Of a stretch of 64,000 nucleotides of DNA, positions 35,659 through 44,797 are shown in pieces. Origin of the DNA: Prochloraceae cyanobacterium PL24a_bin.78. GTDB lineage: Bacteria; Cyanobacteriota; Cyanobacteriia; Cyanobacteriales; JANQIW01. The notes under the pieces were generated by a model, which did no database searches, was not told where the DNA came from, and was given only the letters and a program-made list of their open reading frames with translations. Numbering within the stretch: the stretch's first letter is position 1; every line of letters starts with the position of its first letter. The translations under genes and the position numbers were made by a program. Where the stretch lies: the NCBI GenBank assembly GCA_028281945.1, contig JANQIW010000027.1, positions 1 through 64,000 on the forward strand, in the 5' to 3' direction.

Positions 35659-36609
35659 ATGAATAAAAATAAGTACTATCAAGCTTACGGAATCAATATA
35701 AATTCCGATCTTCCCTTGCCAGAATTACTAGTAGGAGGAAAAGGAGAAAATCTCAAAATTCATCAAGGAGAAATTTCTAATTTACCTAAACTTAAGCCAA
35801 CTTCTATTAAAAGACAAGGAATCGAAGCTTTTTTTGGAGGAGATAGCAAAACTGCTTATCTTTCTTGGGAAGGTGTGGTAACTTTCAAAGCTGAATCAGG
35901 GAAAATACTTACTGTCGCCCCTCAAATGAGAGAAATCGATCCACAATTTTTAAATCTCTATATTCTTAGTGAAGCGTTAGGGATGATTTTGTTCCAACAA
36001 GGATTATTTTTATTACATGGAAGTGCAGTAAAATTAGAAGATCAAGATAGGGCAATTATATTTATCGGAGAAGGAGGGGCAGGAAAATCAACCACAGCAG
36101 CAGCATTTGCTAATTTAAATCCTAAAAATCAGGTGATTTCTGATGATTTAGTAGCTATAGAAATAACAGAAAAAAAAGAGATTTTTGTTAGACCAGCATT
36201 TCCTCAAATTAAATTATGGCATAATACTATTAATTCAATGGGTTATGATGTAAATTCATTAACTCCACTTTTTCAAGGTTCTAATAAATATATTATTAAA
36301 AATAATAATTATTTTTCTAATAAATATCTAAAAATAGCAGGGATTTATGTACTAAAAGATAGTCCTAAATTAAAGATAACTAAAATGTTAGGAAAAGAAG
36401 CATTTTTAAGTCTTCTCAACTTTTTTCCTTGCCCAAATGATTTGTTAACAGGAGTAGATTTGCAACATCATTTTTGGCAATCTAGTGAAATATTAGCTAA
36501 AATTCCCATCTTAAAATTAGAAAGACCGAAACAATTTGATATTTTTCCCCACTTAGTAAATCAGATTATTTCTAGTTTAAACTTTACGGAAAAACCATCA
36601 ATAACCTAA
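35659..36609 (+). CDS. HPr kinase-like P-loop protein
   Basis: A 316-residue protein whose central part resembles the kinase domain of HPr(Ser) kinase. The P-loop GEGGAGKSTTAAAF is near 140-153, followed by the DDLVAIE acidic segment near 167 and a PAFPQIKLW segment. The N-terminal 100 residues form a beta-rich domain. Proteins of this type are not true HPr kinases in bacteria lacking the sugar PTS; some phosphorylate peptides. No precursor-peptide or cyclase gene is seen nearby. It precedes the duplicated PEP-CTERM gene by 98 bases; a link between the two is only suggested by position. Confidence 0.75.
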   Translation: MNKNKYYQAYGININSDLPLPELLVGGKGENLKIHQGEISNLPKLKPTSIKRQGIEAFFGGDSKTAYLSWEGVVTFKAESGKILTVAPQMREIDPQFLNLYILSEALGMILFQQGLFLLHGSAVKLEDQDRAIIFIGEGGAGKSTTAAAFANLNPKNQVISDDLVAIEITEKKEIFVRPAFPQIKLWHNTINSMGYDVNSLTPLFQGSNKYIIKNNNYFSNKYLKIAGIYVLKDSPKLKITKMLGKEAFLSLLNFFPCPNDLLTGVDLQHHFWQSSEILAKIPILKLERPKQFDIFPHLVNQIISSLNFTEKPSIT

Positions 36610-36707
36610 CCAGAGATTCTTTTAATATTTATTGTAAAATCAAAAGATTGATTTATAATTTGACTTGAGAAAACAAAAAAAATAAAATTTACAAAGTTTT
36701 AATAATT

Positions 36708-38306
36708 ATGAACAAAAAAGCAAAATTAACTAGCATCATTATTGGCTTATCCATAGCAATTGTTAGTAATTCTCAAAAAGCTAATGCTACTTCCCTTAGA
36801 GGAGCATATTTAAGTGATGGAACTTTAGTTCCGGCAAGTTTAGCGGGGGATTGTAGAGGGATTGTAGGGGGTTGTGCTCCTGGATCAGAATTTGATGATA
36901 TTAGGAACTTTTTTGTTTTTGATGTGAGCAATATTGCAGTAGATTTGACTTCAAATGATACGGTAACCTTAGAATTTGTTACAGATGCGGTGGATAATAA
37001 TGGTTTTGTTAGTACTTCAGGTGAAGAAACTTTTCAATTATTTGATGTTACAACAGATATTATTAGTTTAATTAATGGCACAGGAGGAATTGCTGCACAT
37101 GAAGATTTAGGAACGGGAATATTCTATGGCGATGTAACCATTCCTATACCAGAAAATAATCCACCAACTTCATTTACTGTTCAACTAAATGATGCAGGAA
37201 TAGCAGCCATTAATGAAGCTCGAAACACTACAGGATTATTTGCGGTAGGGGGAATAATTGATTCACTTAATAGTGAAATAGATGATGAATTTATTTTAGG
37301 TTTTGAACCACAAGAAGTAGATAATGATAATGATATCTTAATTGTAGATTTAGATCCTGCAAATTTTCCAGCAATTGTTACAGGTGGAGGTATTCTTAGT
37401 GATGGAGATTTAGTGCCTGCAAGTATTTCAGGAGATTGTAGAGGTCCTATCGGTGGATGTAATATTAATTTGACTGCCTTTAATGATATTAGAAATTTCC
37501 TTGTTTTTGATGTTAGTTCATTTCCTCAAGATGCTAGTACCATAACTTTAGAATTAGAACAAAATTCTCCTGATGGTTTTCAAACTGATAATTTAGCTGT
37601 AGGAGAAACTTTTGAAATACGAGGGTTAAGTGATCCAACTATTGATTTATTAGTAAATGATATAAGTCCTTTGCTTGATAACACAGATTTTGTAATAGAA
37701 TCACCAAATACTGAGGCAACTTTAGATGCATTCAATGAATTTGCCACTAGTACTTTATTTGGAACTCAAACAGTAACAGACAATGGTGATATTATTATTG
37801 AACTAAATCAAGATGGAATAGAGGCATTTAATACTGCAAGAAATAGTTCTACAGGATTATTTGGCATTGGAGGAATAATAAGTACTCTTAATGATGAGAT
37901 AGATGATGAATTTATTCTAGGTTTTCAACTTCCAACTAGTACTAGTGTAAGTCTTGTGCCACAAATTATATCTCCTGTTGCTGTTGTTCCCACTCTCACT
38001 CCCACTTCATCTTTGGGACAACCAGACTTTTCTACCATAGAGGCTAATAATTTACAATTAAATGCAGGATTATCATTAACAGATTCACAAGGTAATTTAT
38101 TTAGTTATCAAGAATTGTTAGAATTAGGCTTAATTGAAGTTACTTCTGATGGCAATTTTCAATTTTTAGATTCTATTAATACAACAACTACACCGGTTCC
38201 GGAAACAAATTCTATCTTAGCTTTAGGAGGATTAATTACTTTGGGGTTGACTTATAATCGAAAAAAAAGTAATCATAATAACAAGAAAGTAAGACAAAAA
38301 TCTTAA
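36708..38306 (+). CDS. PEP-CTERM protein with an internally duplicated domain
   Basis: A 532-residue secreted protein. It has a signal peptide (1-27, ending ANA), then two copies of a domain of about 190 residues (about 30-205 and 225-415). Each copy starts with LSDG-x-LVPAS-x-x-GDCRG-x-x-GGC and ends with IDDEFILGF. A Thr/Pro/Ser-rich region follows, then the sorting tail VPETNSILALGGLITLGL and a basic stretch, as in cyanobacterial PEP-CTERM proteins processed by exosortase. No exosortase is in the window. The repeat pairs of Cys suggest a disulfide in each copy. Probably a surface or matrix protein; function unknown. Confidence 0.85.
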   Translation: MNKKAKLTSIIIGLSIAIVSNSQKANATSLRGAYLSDGTLVPASLAGDCRGIVGGCAPGSEFDDIRNFFVFDVSNIAVDLTSNDTVTLEFVTDAVDNNGFVSTSGEETFQLFDVTTDIISLINGTGGIAAHEDLGTGIFYGDVTIPIPENNPPTSFTVQLNDAGIAAINEARNTTGLFAVGGIIDSLNSEIDDEFILGFEPQEVDNDNDILIVDLDPANFPAIVTGGGILSDGDLVPASISGDCRGPIGGCNINLTAFNDIRNFLVFDVSSFPQDASTITLELEQNSPDGFQTDNLAVGETFEIRGLSDPTIDLLVNDISPLLDNTDFVIESPNTEATLDAFNEFATSTLFGTQTVTDNGDIIIELNQDGIEAFNTARNSSTGLFGIGGIISTLNDEIDDEFILGFQLPTSTSVSLVPQIISPVAVVPTLTPTSSLGQPDFSTIEANNLQLNAGLSLTDSQGNLFSYQELLELGLIEVTSDGNFQFLDSINTTTTPVPETNSILALGGLITLGLTYNRKKSNHNNKKVRQKS

Positions 38307-38381
38307 TTACGATTGCCAATCAAAATTATTAATTAAAATTGTTAATCATAAAATTATTCACCGTAATGCGATAAGAAAGCT

Positions 38382-40799
38382 ATGAAACAAAATCACGAAT
38401 TTTTGAGCCATTTAAACCCTTCTCAAAATCTTGCTGTCAAACATTTTTGCGGCCCAATGTTAGTAGTAGCAGGTGCAGGCAGTGGTAAAACAAGAGCTTT
38501 AACCTATCGCATTGCTCATCTAATTCTTAATCATCAAGTAAATCCAGAAAATATTCTAGCAGTAACTTTTACTAATAAAGCTGCTCGTGAAATGAAGGAG
38601 CGAATTGAGCATATTTTTGCTAATTTAATGGCTCAAGAAAAATATAGTAAGCCTTTAGATTTACTCCCAGAATCTGACCAAAAACAATTGTTATCACGGG
38701 TTTATAAAACTATTACTAAACCTCTTTGGATTGGAACATTTCACCGAATTTGTGTTAGGATTCTCCGTTACGATATTGATAAATATCAAGATGAGAAAAA
38801 ACGAGTTTGGAAAAAGAATTTTAGTATTATAGATGAGTCAGATGCTCAAAGTATTGTTAAAAATATTGTTACTAAAAAGCTCAATTTAGATGATAAGAAA
38901 TTTGAACCTCGATCGGTACGTTATCAAATTAGTAATGCTAAAAATAAAGGTTTATATCCTCAACAATTAGCAGCAGAAAATAATAATAATTATAAAGGAA
39001 GAATTTTAGCAGAAGTTTATGAAGAATATCAAGCACAATTAGCTGCTAATAATTGTTTAGATTTCGATGATTTAATCTTAATTCCTGTTAGATTGTTACA
39101 AGAAAATGAATCTCTTTTAAGTTATTGGCACAGTCAATTTCATCATATTTTAGTGGATGAATATCAAGATACTAATTACACTCAATATCAATTAATTCGC
39201 TTACTATCAACCAATGGCGAAAATCAAAAAGAGTTATGGAATTGGCAAAATCGATCGTTATTTGTAGTAGGAGATGCGGATCAATCTATTTATTCTTTTC
39301 GCATGGCAGACTTTACCATTTTATTGAATTTTCAACAGGATTTTGGTGATAATTTACCCTATGAAGATACTCGCACAATTATTAAATTAGAGGAAAATTA
39401 TCGCTCTAGAGAAAATATTTTAGCTTTAGCAAATAACTTAATTAAAAACAATATTCAGAGAATCGAAAAAGTTTTAAAACCTACTAAAACTTGGGGAGAA
39501 GAAATTTACTGGTATCAAGGTGAAAATGAAGAAGATGAAGCTCGATTTATTGTTAATAAAATTCAACAATTAATGAGAGAAAATCCGGAATTGGATGAGG
39601 GGAGTTTTGCAGTTTTGTATCGCATTAATACTCAATCTCGCCCCATTGAAGATGAATTAATTAAGACTAATACTTTATATAAAATCGTAGGAGGCTTAAA
39701 GTTTTACGATCGTAAGGAAATTAAAGACGCATTAGCATATTTAAGAGTGATAGTAAATCCTGATGATACGGTAAGTTTATTAAGAATCATTAATACTCCC
39801 CGTCGTGGAATTGGAAAAACTACCATTAATTCATTACTAGAAGCGGCAAGAGAATTAAATATGCCCTTATGGGAAATAATTAAAGATGAAACTTCTGTGA
39901 ATACTATTGCCGGGCGCGCAGCTAAAAAAGTCAATAAATTTGCCCAAATTATCCAAGAATGTCAGGAAAAATTGGAAACGGCATCGGCGGTGGATATTTT
40001 CCATCAAATTATGGATTCATCTAATTATATCGAAGATTTACAAAAACAAGGTACAGATGAAGCAGAGAATAGATTAGAAAATATTAATGAACTTCTAAAT
40101 ACAATTGTACTTTTTCATGAAAACAATGAAGAGAATAGTTTAGAAGAGTATTTAATTAGTATTTCTTTAAATTCAGATTTGGATAATCTTAATGAAAATG
40201 AGAAAGCTGTATCTTTAATGACCTTACATTCAGCTAAAGGTTTAGAGTTTAAAATTGTTTTTATGGTGGGATTAGAGCAAGGAATTTTACCCCATTATCG
40301 TAGTTTAAAAGATGACTTTACTATAGAAGAAGAAAGAAGACTGTGTTATGTGGGAATTACCCGTGCCCAAGAGCGATTATTTCTCAGTCATGCTAAGGAG
40401 CGTTTTTTATGGGGAAGTCGTGATATTACTCAACCTTCTCAGTTTGCGAAGGAATTTCCTGAAGATTTAATTACAACTAATGGGAATTCTTTTACTAAAA
40501 AGACTAGATCTAAAGATACTCAAACTCAAAATACTAATGTTCAAGTTCAACAAACTAGTAATGGATCAAAATCTCGCCCTGTTATTAATGAAACTATTTC
40601 TAAGAGAAATATCAATCAAACTAATCTTTCTCAAGATTTTGCAGTAGGCGATCGTATTCTACATAAATCTTTTGGAGAAGGAGAAATCACTCACATTTTC
40701 AAATCCAATAAAAAAACTCATATTGCCATTAAATTTTCTACAGGCCAGAAAATAGTAGATCCAAAATTAGCTCCTATTGAAAAAATATCTTCAACATAG
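38382..40799 (+). CDS. pcrA: UvrD/PcrA-type superfamily 1 DNA helicase
   Basis: An 805-residue 3'-5' helicase of the UvrD/Rep family. All main motifs are visible: Q-motif LNPSQNLAV, Walker A GAGSGKTRAL (31-40), Ia VTFTNKAAREMKERI, II VDEYQDTN, III GDADQSIYSFRMAD, IV LEENYRS, V LMTLHSAKGLEF and VI EERRLCYVGITRAQERLFLSHA. The C-terminal part after a linker has a Tudor-like fold (VGDRILHKSFGEGEI) typical of PcrA. It acts in repair and replication restart. Length is usual. Confidence 0.94.
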   Translation: MKQNHEFLSHLNPSQNLAVKHFCGPMLVVAGAGSGKTRALTYRIAHLILNHQVNPENILAVTFTNKAAREMKERIEHIFANLMAQEKYSKPLDLLPESDQKQLLSRVYKTITKPLWIGTFHRICVRILRYDIDKYQDEKKRVWKKNFSIIDESDAQSIVKNIVTKKLNLDDKKFEPRSVRYQISNAKNKGLYPQQLAAENNNNYKGRILAEVYEEYQAQLAANNCLDFDDLILIPVRLLQENESLLSYWHSQFHHILVDEYQDTNYTQYQLIRLLSTNGENQKELWNWQNRSLFVVGDADQSIYSFRMADFTILLNFQQDFGDNLPYEDTRTIIKLEENYRSRENILALANNLIKNNIQRIEKVLKPTKTWGEEIYWYQGENEEDEARFIVNKIQQLMRENPELDEGSFAVLYRINTQSRPIEDELIKTNTLYKIVGGLKFYDRKEIKDALAYLRVIVNPDDTVSLLRIINTPRRGIGKTTINSLLEAARELNMPLWEIIKDETSVNTIAGRAAKKVNKFAQIIQECQEKLETASAVDIFHQIMDSSNYIEDLQKQGTDEAENRLENINELLNTIVLFHENNEENSLEEYLISISLNSDLDNLNENEKAVSLMTLHSAKGLEFKIVFMVGLEQGILPHYRSLKDDFTIEEERRLCYVGITRAQERLFLSHAKERFLWGSRDITQPSQFAKEFPEDLITTNGNSFTKKTRSKDTQTQNTNVQVQQTSNGSKSRPVINETISKRNINQTNLSQDFAVGDRILHKSFGEGEITHIFKSNKKTHIAIKFSTGQKIVDPKLAPIEKISST

Positions 40800-40830
40800 A
40801 TATAAAATAAACTCTTAAAATCTATTAAAA

Positions 40831-43440
40831 TCAATTACTATTCTCTAACATTTTGATACCATCTTTGGCTGCTTGATAATCTGGTTTAATAGATAATGCT
40901 TTTTCAAAGGCTTCTTTGGCACGATTGAACATTTTTTCAGAGAAATAAATCCCACCTTTTCCATGCCAAGCTTCATAAGAATTAGGATTAATTTTAATTG
41001 CTTGAGAATAAGCATCAATAGCTTTTTGATTTTCGTTAAATTGTTTATGAGTATTGCCTTTACCAATCCAAGCAGGGAGATAATTAGGATTAATTGCAAT
41101 AGCATTGTCATAAGCATCTAAAGCCAAGTTAAAATCACCATATTGATAATACAATCTTCCTAAATCATTCCAAGAAACAAAACTCTTTTCACCTCCTACC
41201 TTAATAGCACGTTTAAAATTCTTAATTGCTTGATTTTTTTGACCTAATTCCATCCATAAAATCCCAAGATTATGTAAAGCTTCAAAATGATTAGGATCGA
41301 TTTCTGTTACTTTAATATATGATTGAATTGCATCAGTAGCATTACCCATTTTTTGTAAAGCTAAACCCTTACAATTCCAAAGATGTTTACTATTTTTAAA
41401 GTAATTAATTCCCTCCAGGCAAGTATCTAACATACCTTGAAAATCTTGCAAATTGTTAAATGCTTTAGCTTTTTTCAACCATGCTGCCTCGTAATATGGA
41501 TCGATAGATAAACCATTTTCGTAAGATTCTTTAGCCATTTCTGCTAACATTTTTCTAACTTCAGGAGTTTTTTCAAGATTTTGGGATTGTTCTAATAATT
41601 CATCTCCTTTGCTAAATTGAAAGCTTGCTTGTTGATGTTTTTCTTGGTGTTTAAAAACCTCAAATAAGATAAATCCAGTGATAATTAAAGTTCCTAATGC
41701 TGTTATTATCCACCAGATTTTATTGATTTTAAATTTAGGAGTAATAATGGAATTTACTGTTATTTTACCAGTTTTTTTATTGCCTAAATCTTTGAGAATT
41801 TCTGTTGCTGTTTGATAACGTTCTCTAAAAGAATTACATATCATTTTATCGAGAATATTAGTTAACTTGCGACTAAGATTTATTTTAGATAAAATTATTT
41901 CTCCTGTAGTTGAATCCCTTTCAAAATTTTCCGGAGATTCCCCTATTAAACCTTGAATTGTTATCATCCCTAAAGCATATAAATCGCTATTAAATTTAGG
42001 ATTACCATTTTCTTGTTCTGGTGACATATAACCTTTTGTACCCACTGGATGTTTTAATTGAGTACCATTTTTCAAACGTAAATTGACAATTTCTTTTAGT
42101 CTTCCAAAATCTGTTAGAAAAATTTTTCCATTGCCATTTCTAATTAAATTTGATGGTTTAATATCTAAATGGATAATACCTTGTTTGTGGATAAATTCTA
42201 AGATAGGTAAAACACTTTTTAAAAAATCAATTGCCTCTGATTCGCTCCAACAATTACCATGATTTTCTCTTATTTCTGCTTCTAGATTCTTGCCAACAAT
42301 AAATTCATAAACTACATAAAAAATATCATTTTCTTCAAAAGAATCGAATAACTCAGGTATAGGTTGGGAAAAATTTAAAGATTTTAAAAGTTCAATCTCT
42401 TGGTTAAAACAATTCCTTGCTTCCTCTAAAATTAAAGGATTATTATCTCTAGGTTGAAAAGCTTTAATCAGTTTGATAGGTTCTGTTGATAATTGTTTAT
42501 CTTTTACTAAATAAGTCCTAATTAAATCTTCTTCTTTAAAGTAGCTTAAATCTTTGATAATTTCATATCTATCTTTGAGAATTATTCCAAAAGATTGTAT
42601 TGGTTTTAAATCATTAAGAACTTCCTTTGCTGATGAATAACGATGTTGAATTTTGCGGTGTATCATCTTAGTTAAAATCTCAGCTAAATCAGGAGAAATA
42701 TTAGTTCGATAGCGATGCCAATTACATTTTGGATTTAATTGAGTAAGTTCTTGAATTGTTTCTTCTTCTACATTTAATTTAGAAACTTGGCAACCCGTTA
42801 AAGCATGAATCCCTACCATGCCTAAAGCATAAATATCACTAGCATATACCGGCTTTCCTGCTACCTGCTCTAATGGCATATAACCAGGAGTTCCAATGGC
42901 AATAGTTTGAGGGCTATTAATGGTAGTAATTTCTGCTTTTACTGCTCCGAAATCAATTAGAACAAATCTTTGATCTTTTTGGCGACGAATTAGATTTGCA
43001 GGTTTAATATCTCGATGAATTTTTTTATGATTGTGTACGAATTGTAGAATTTCTAAAACATCAATTAAAAGCCTAATAACTTCTGCTTGAGTTAATTGTT
43101 GTTTCCTTCTGATTTCATGATCAAGAGTTTCACCATCGATAAATTCTTCTACTAAAAAAAATTGTCCAGTTTCTTGAAAATAGTCTATTAAGTAAGGAAT
43201 TCGATCGTGAGTTCCTAAATCTCTAAGCACATCAGCTTCCATATCAAAACGTTTTTGTGCTTCTAATTGATATTCTTGATTTTTTCCAGGAAAAATATTA
43301 AGTTGTTTCAGTGCATATTGATGTTTGATTCCGTCGATGGAACTTTCTACTAAATAAGTTTGCCCAAATGCCCCTCCTCCTAATTGTTTGAGAATTTTAT
43401 AACGACCATTTTTAATTGTGCATTGAGGACTAAGCAACAT
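40831..43440 (-). CDS. Tandem Ser/Thr protein kinase with membrane helix and TPR domain
   Basis: An 869-residue protein. Kinase 1 (about 13-280) looks active: glycine loop GGGAFG (21-26), Lys45, HRD (142-144) and DFG (163-165). Kinase 2 (about 285-552) keeps HLDIKPSN (424-431) and DFG (444-446), but has Leu for Arg in HRD and no glycine-rich loop, so it may be weak or a pseudokinase. A membrane helix (about 575-596) follows, then TPR repeats (about 610-865; AIDAYSQAIKINPNSYEAW). The kinases face the cytoplasm and the TPR part would be periplasmic or luminal. Such multi-domain kinases are common in cyanobacteria; the double kinase is less so. Confidence 0.9.
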   Translation of the reverse strand: MLLSPQCTIKNGRYKILKQLGGGAFGQTYLVESSIDGIKHQYALKQLNIFPGKNQEYQLEAQKRFDMEADVLRDLGTHDRIPYLIDYFQETGQFFLVEEFIDGETLDHEIRRKQQLTQAEVIRLLIDVLEILQFVHNHKKIHRDIKPANLIRRQKDQRFVLIDFGAVKAEITTINSPQTIAIGTPGYMPLEQVAGKPVYASDIYALGMVGIHALTGCQVSKLNVEEETIQELTQLNPKCNWHRYRTNISPDLAEILTKMIHRKIQHRYSSAKEVLNDLKPIQSFGIILKDRYEIIKDLSYFKEEDLIRTYLVKDKQLSTEPIKLIKAFQPRDNNPLILEEARNCFNQEIELLKSLNFSQPIPELFDSFEENDIFYVVYEFIVGKNLEAEIRENHGNCWSESEAIDFLKSVLPILEFIHKQGIIHLDIKPSNLIRNGNGKIFLTDFGRLKEIVNLRLKNGTQLKHPVGTKGYMSPEQENGNPKFNSDLYALGMITIQGLIGESPENFERDSTTGEIILSKINLSRKLTNILDKMICNSFRERYQTATEILKDLGNKKTGKITVNSIITPKFKINKIWWIITALGTLIITGFILFEVFKHQEKHQQASFQFSKGDELLEQSQNLEKTPEVRKMLAEMAKESYENGLSIDPYYEAAWLKKAKAFNNLQDFQGMLDTCLEGINYFKNSKHLWNCKGLALQKMGNATDAIQSYIKVTEIDPNHFEALHNLGILWMELGQKNQAIKNFKRAIKVGGEKSFVSWNDLGRLYYQYGDFNLALDAYDNAIAINPNYLPAWIGKGNTHKQFNENQKAIDAYSQAIKINPNSYEAWHGKGGIYFSEKMFNRAKEAFEKALSIKPDYQAAKDGIKMLENSN

Positions 43441-43975
43441 AGTTTTTTACATAGGGTAAATTTTTTTGATATTTTATTAAGTTAATATTGTTGTAATGTT
43501 TTACAAAAGTTAAAAAACCGAACATTTTCAGAGAGTTAATTTTAATCTGCTTTAATTATAGCTAGGATTAATAAGTTAATAGTTAGTGCTACGAAACTAT
43601 TCTTATATCTTAAAAAACTAGTTATAACAAAAACCTAGTCAGAATCTAACCAAATGTCATAGATAACAATTCAGTTTTTACTTTTGCTAAATCGAAGGTT
43701 TTTAACTTTATTCTCTTTGTATTATTTTTATTTTTTATTGGAAATATCTTCCATTGAAATTTAAACCATAACAGATATATTTCTCTCTCTACAATAGAAA
43801 TTGTCTAAATTTCCAAAATCTTGATAAATCTTGATAAAATTAATGGAACTTTATATAATAAATTAATGTCGAAATTAATGAATCCTGCTCAAGGAATTCT
43901 TTAAAATTTTAAACAAAAAATTATCAAAAATATCTCAGAACATAATATATAGGCTTGAATTAGCAGAGGTGAAAA
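43441..43975. other. 535-base spacer between divergent genes
   Basis: No gene seen. Two short tandem or near-tandem repeats stand out: an 11-bp ATCTTGATAAA unit twice at about 43819-43841 and AAATTAATG twice near 43861-43880. No convincing promoter or terminator could be picked. Confidence 0.45.
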
Positions 43976-44521
43976 TTGAAAAAATTAACTTTAACATTAA
44001 CAATTTTAAGTATTAGCACTATAGCTATGGGTGGAATGAGGGCTTTTTCCCAAGAAAATATATCTTCTTATCAAAGCAATCAAACTTTTGTTTGTCAAGA
44101 TCAAAATAATCTACCAACAACATTAGTTAAATTTTCAGAAGAAAATGAACCAACACCATTTATCAGTTGGTATTCAGAATATCTCAGCCAAGAAGAATCA
44201 CCCTTAGCAATTTGTGAAGAAGTAACTCAAAAATTACAAAATAAATTTGAAACAGGAGAACCTTTTTTCTTGGCAGCAGCACAAAAATTTCAAAACGGCA
44301 ACAGGCAAAAGCAATGGAAAGTCTGTCTTGTCTCCAATCCTGATGAAAAATGTCAAGAAAATAGTGAAGAGTTATTTACTTTAAATTCTCAATACAAACA
44401 AACTTTTCAATGCGTCATTGAACAAACAAACCCCATGGAATGTCCCACCGCTATTCCTTTAAGAGGGCCATTATTAAGTGTTCCGGCTCAAGATTATAAG
44501 CCTCGTTGGTGGCCATGGTAA
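43976..44521 (+). CDS. COP23-domain secreted protein
   Basis: A 181-residue protein with a signal peptide (1-26, MKKLTLTLTILSIS then AFS) and a COP23 (circadian oscillating polypeptide) type domain: TFVCQDQNNLPTTLVKF, ICEEVTQKLQ and six Cys, likely paired in disulfides. COP23 was described as a rhythmic membrane polypeptide of a marine cyanobacterium; function is unknown. The start is TTG 43976: AGAGGT at 43965-43970 is five bases ahead and the signal peptide begins there. The tail is Trp/Pro-rich (PRWWPW). Confidence 0.75.
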   Translation: MKKLTLTLTILSISTIAMGGMRAFSQENISSYQSNQTFVCQDQNNLPTTLVKFSEENEPTPFISWYSEYLSQEESPLAICEEVTQKLQNKFETGEPFFLAAAQKFQNGNRQKQWKVCLVSNPDEKCQENSEELFTLNSQYKQTFQCVIEQTNPMECPTAIPLRGPLLSVPAQDYKPRWWPW

Positions 44522-44530
44522 GGGAAACAT

Positions 44531-44680
44531 GAGGGAATGGTTTCTTGAGAATGGGAGATGGGGGGAATGGGAGATGGGGAGAATGGGGGAATGGGAGATG
44601 GGGAGAATTTTGTATATCATCGATCTTTTTATATCCATCTTAAAAAGGTGAATGGGAGAGTCGGGGAGAATGGGTGGAGA
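44531..44680. repeat. G-rich minisatellite, GAATGGGAGATGGGG units
   Basis: Tandem units of about 15 bases at 44531-44607 with an outlying block at 44648-44680. This is the same family as 2256-2326 and 31829-31917 but in the opposite orientation on the plus strand. It separates the COP23 and clpB genes. The blocks could form G-quadruplex-like structures on the plus strand, which is inference. Confidence 0.8.
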
Positions 44681-44755
44681 AAATTATAACATATAACTTA
44701 ATTTCTTCCTCTAAGTTAACCTTTGGTAGTCAGTTAACTGGCCAGAGCTAAACTT

Positions 44756-44764
44756 TGCTATAAT
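44756..44764 (+). promoter_or_regulatory. Extended -10 promoter of clpB
   Basis: TG at 44756-44757, one base, TATAAT at 44759-44764 gives an ideal extended -10; TTAACT at 44734-44739 is a possible -35 at 19 bases. The word AGTTAAC occurs twice (44714-44720 and 44732-44738). The transcript would start near 44771. No CIRCE-type repeat for HrcA is seen. Confidence 0.65.
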
Positions 44765-44797
44765 GTAACAAATAAATAATTCTTACTTTAGGAGGAT

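Noticed and set aside
35659-36609. Lasso-peptide or other RiPP cluster around the HprK-like gene
   Set aside because: No precursor peptide, cyclase, protease or transporter of such a cluster is next to it.
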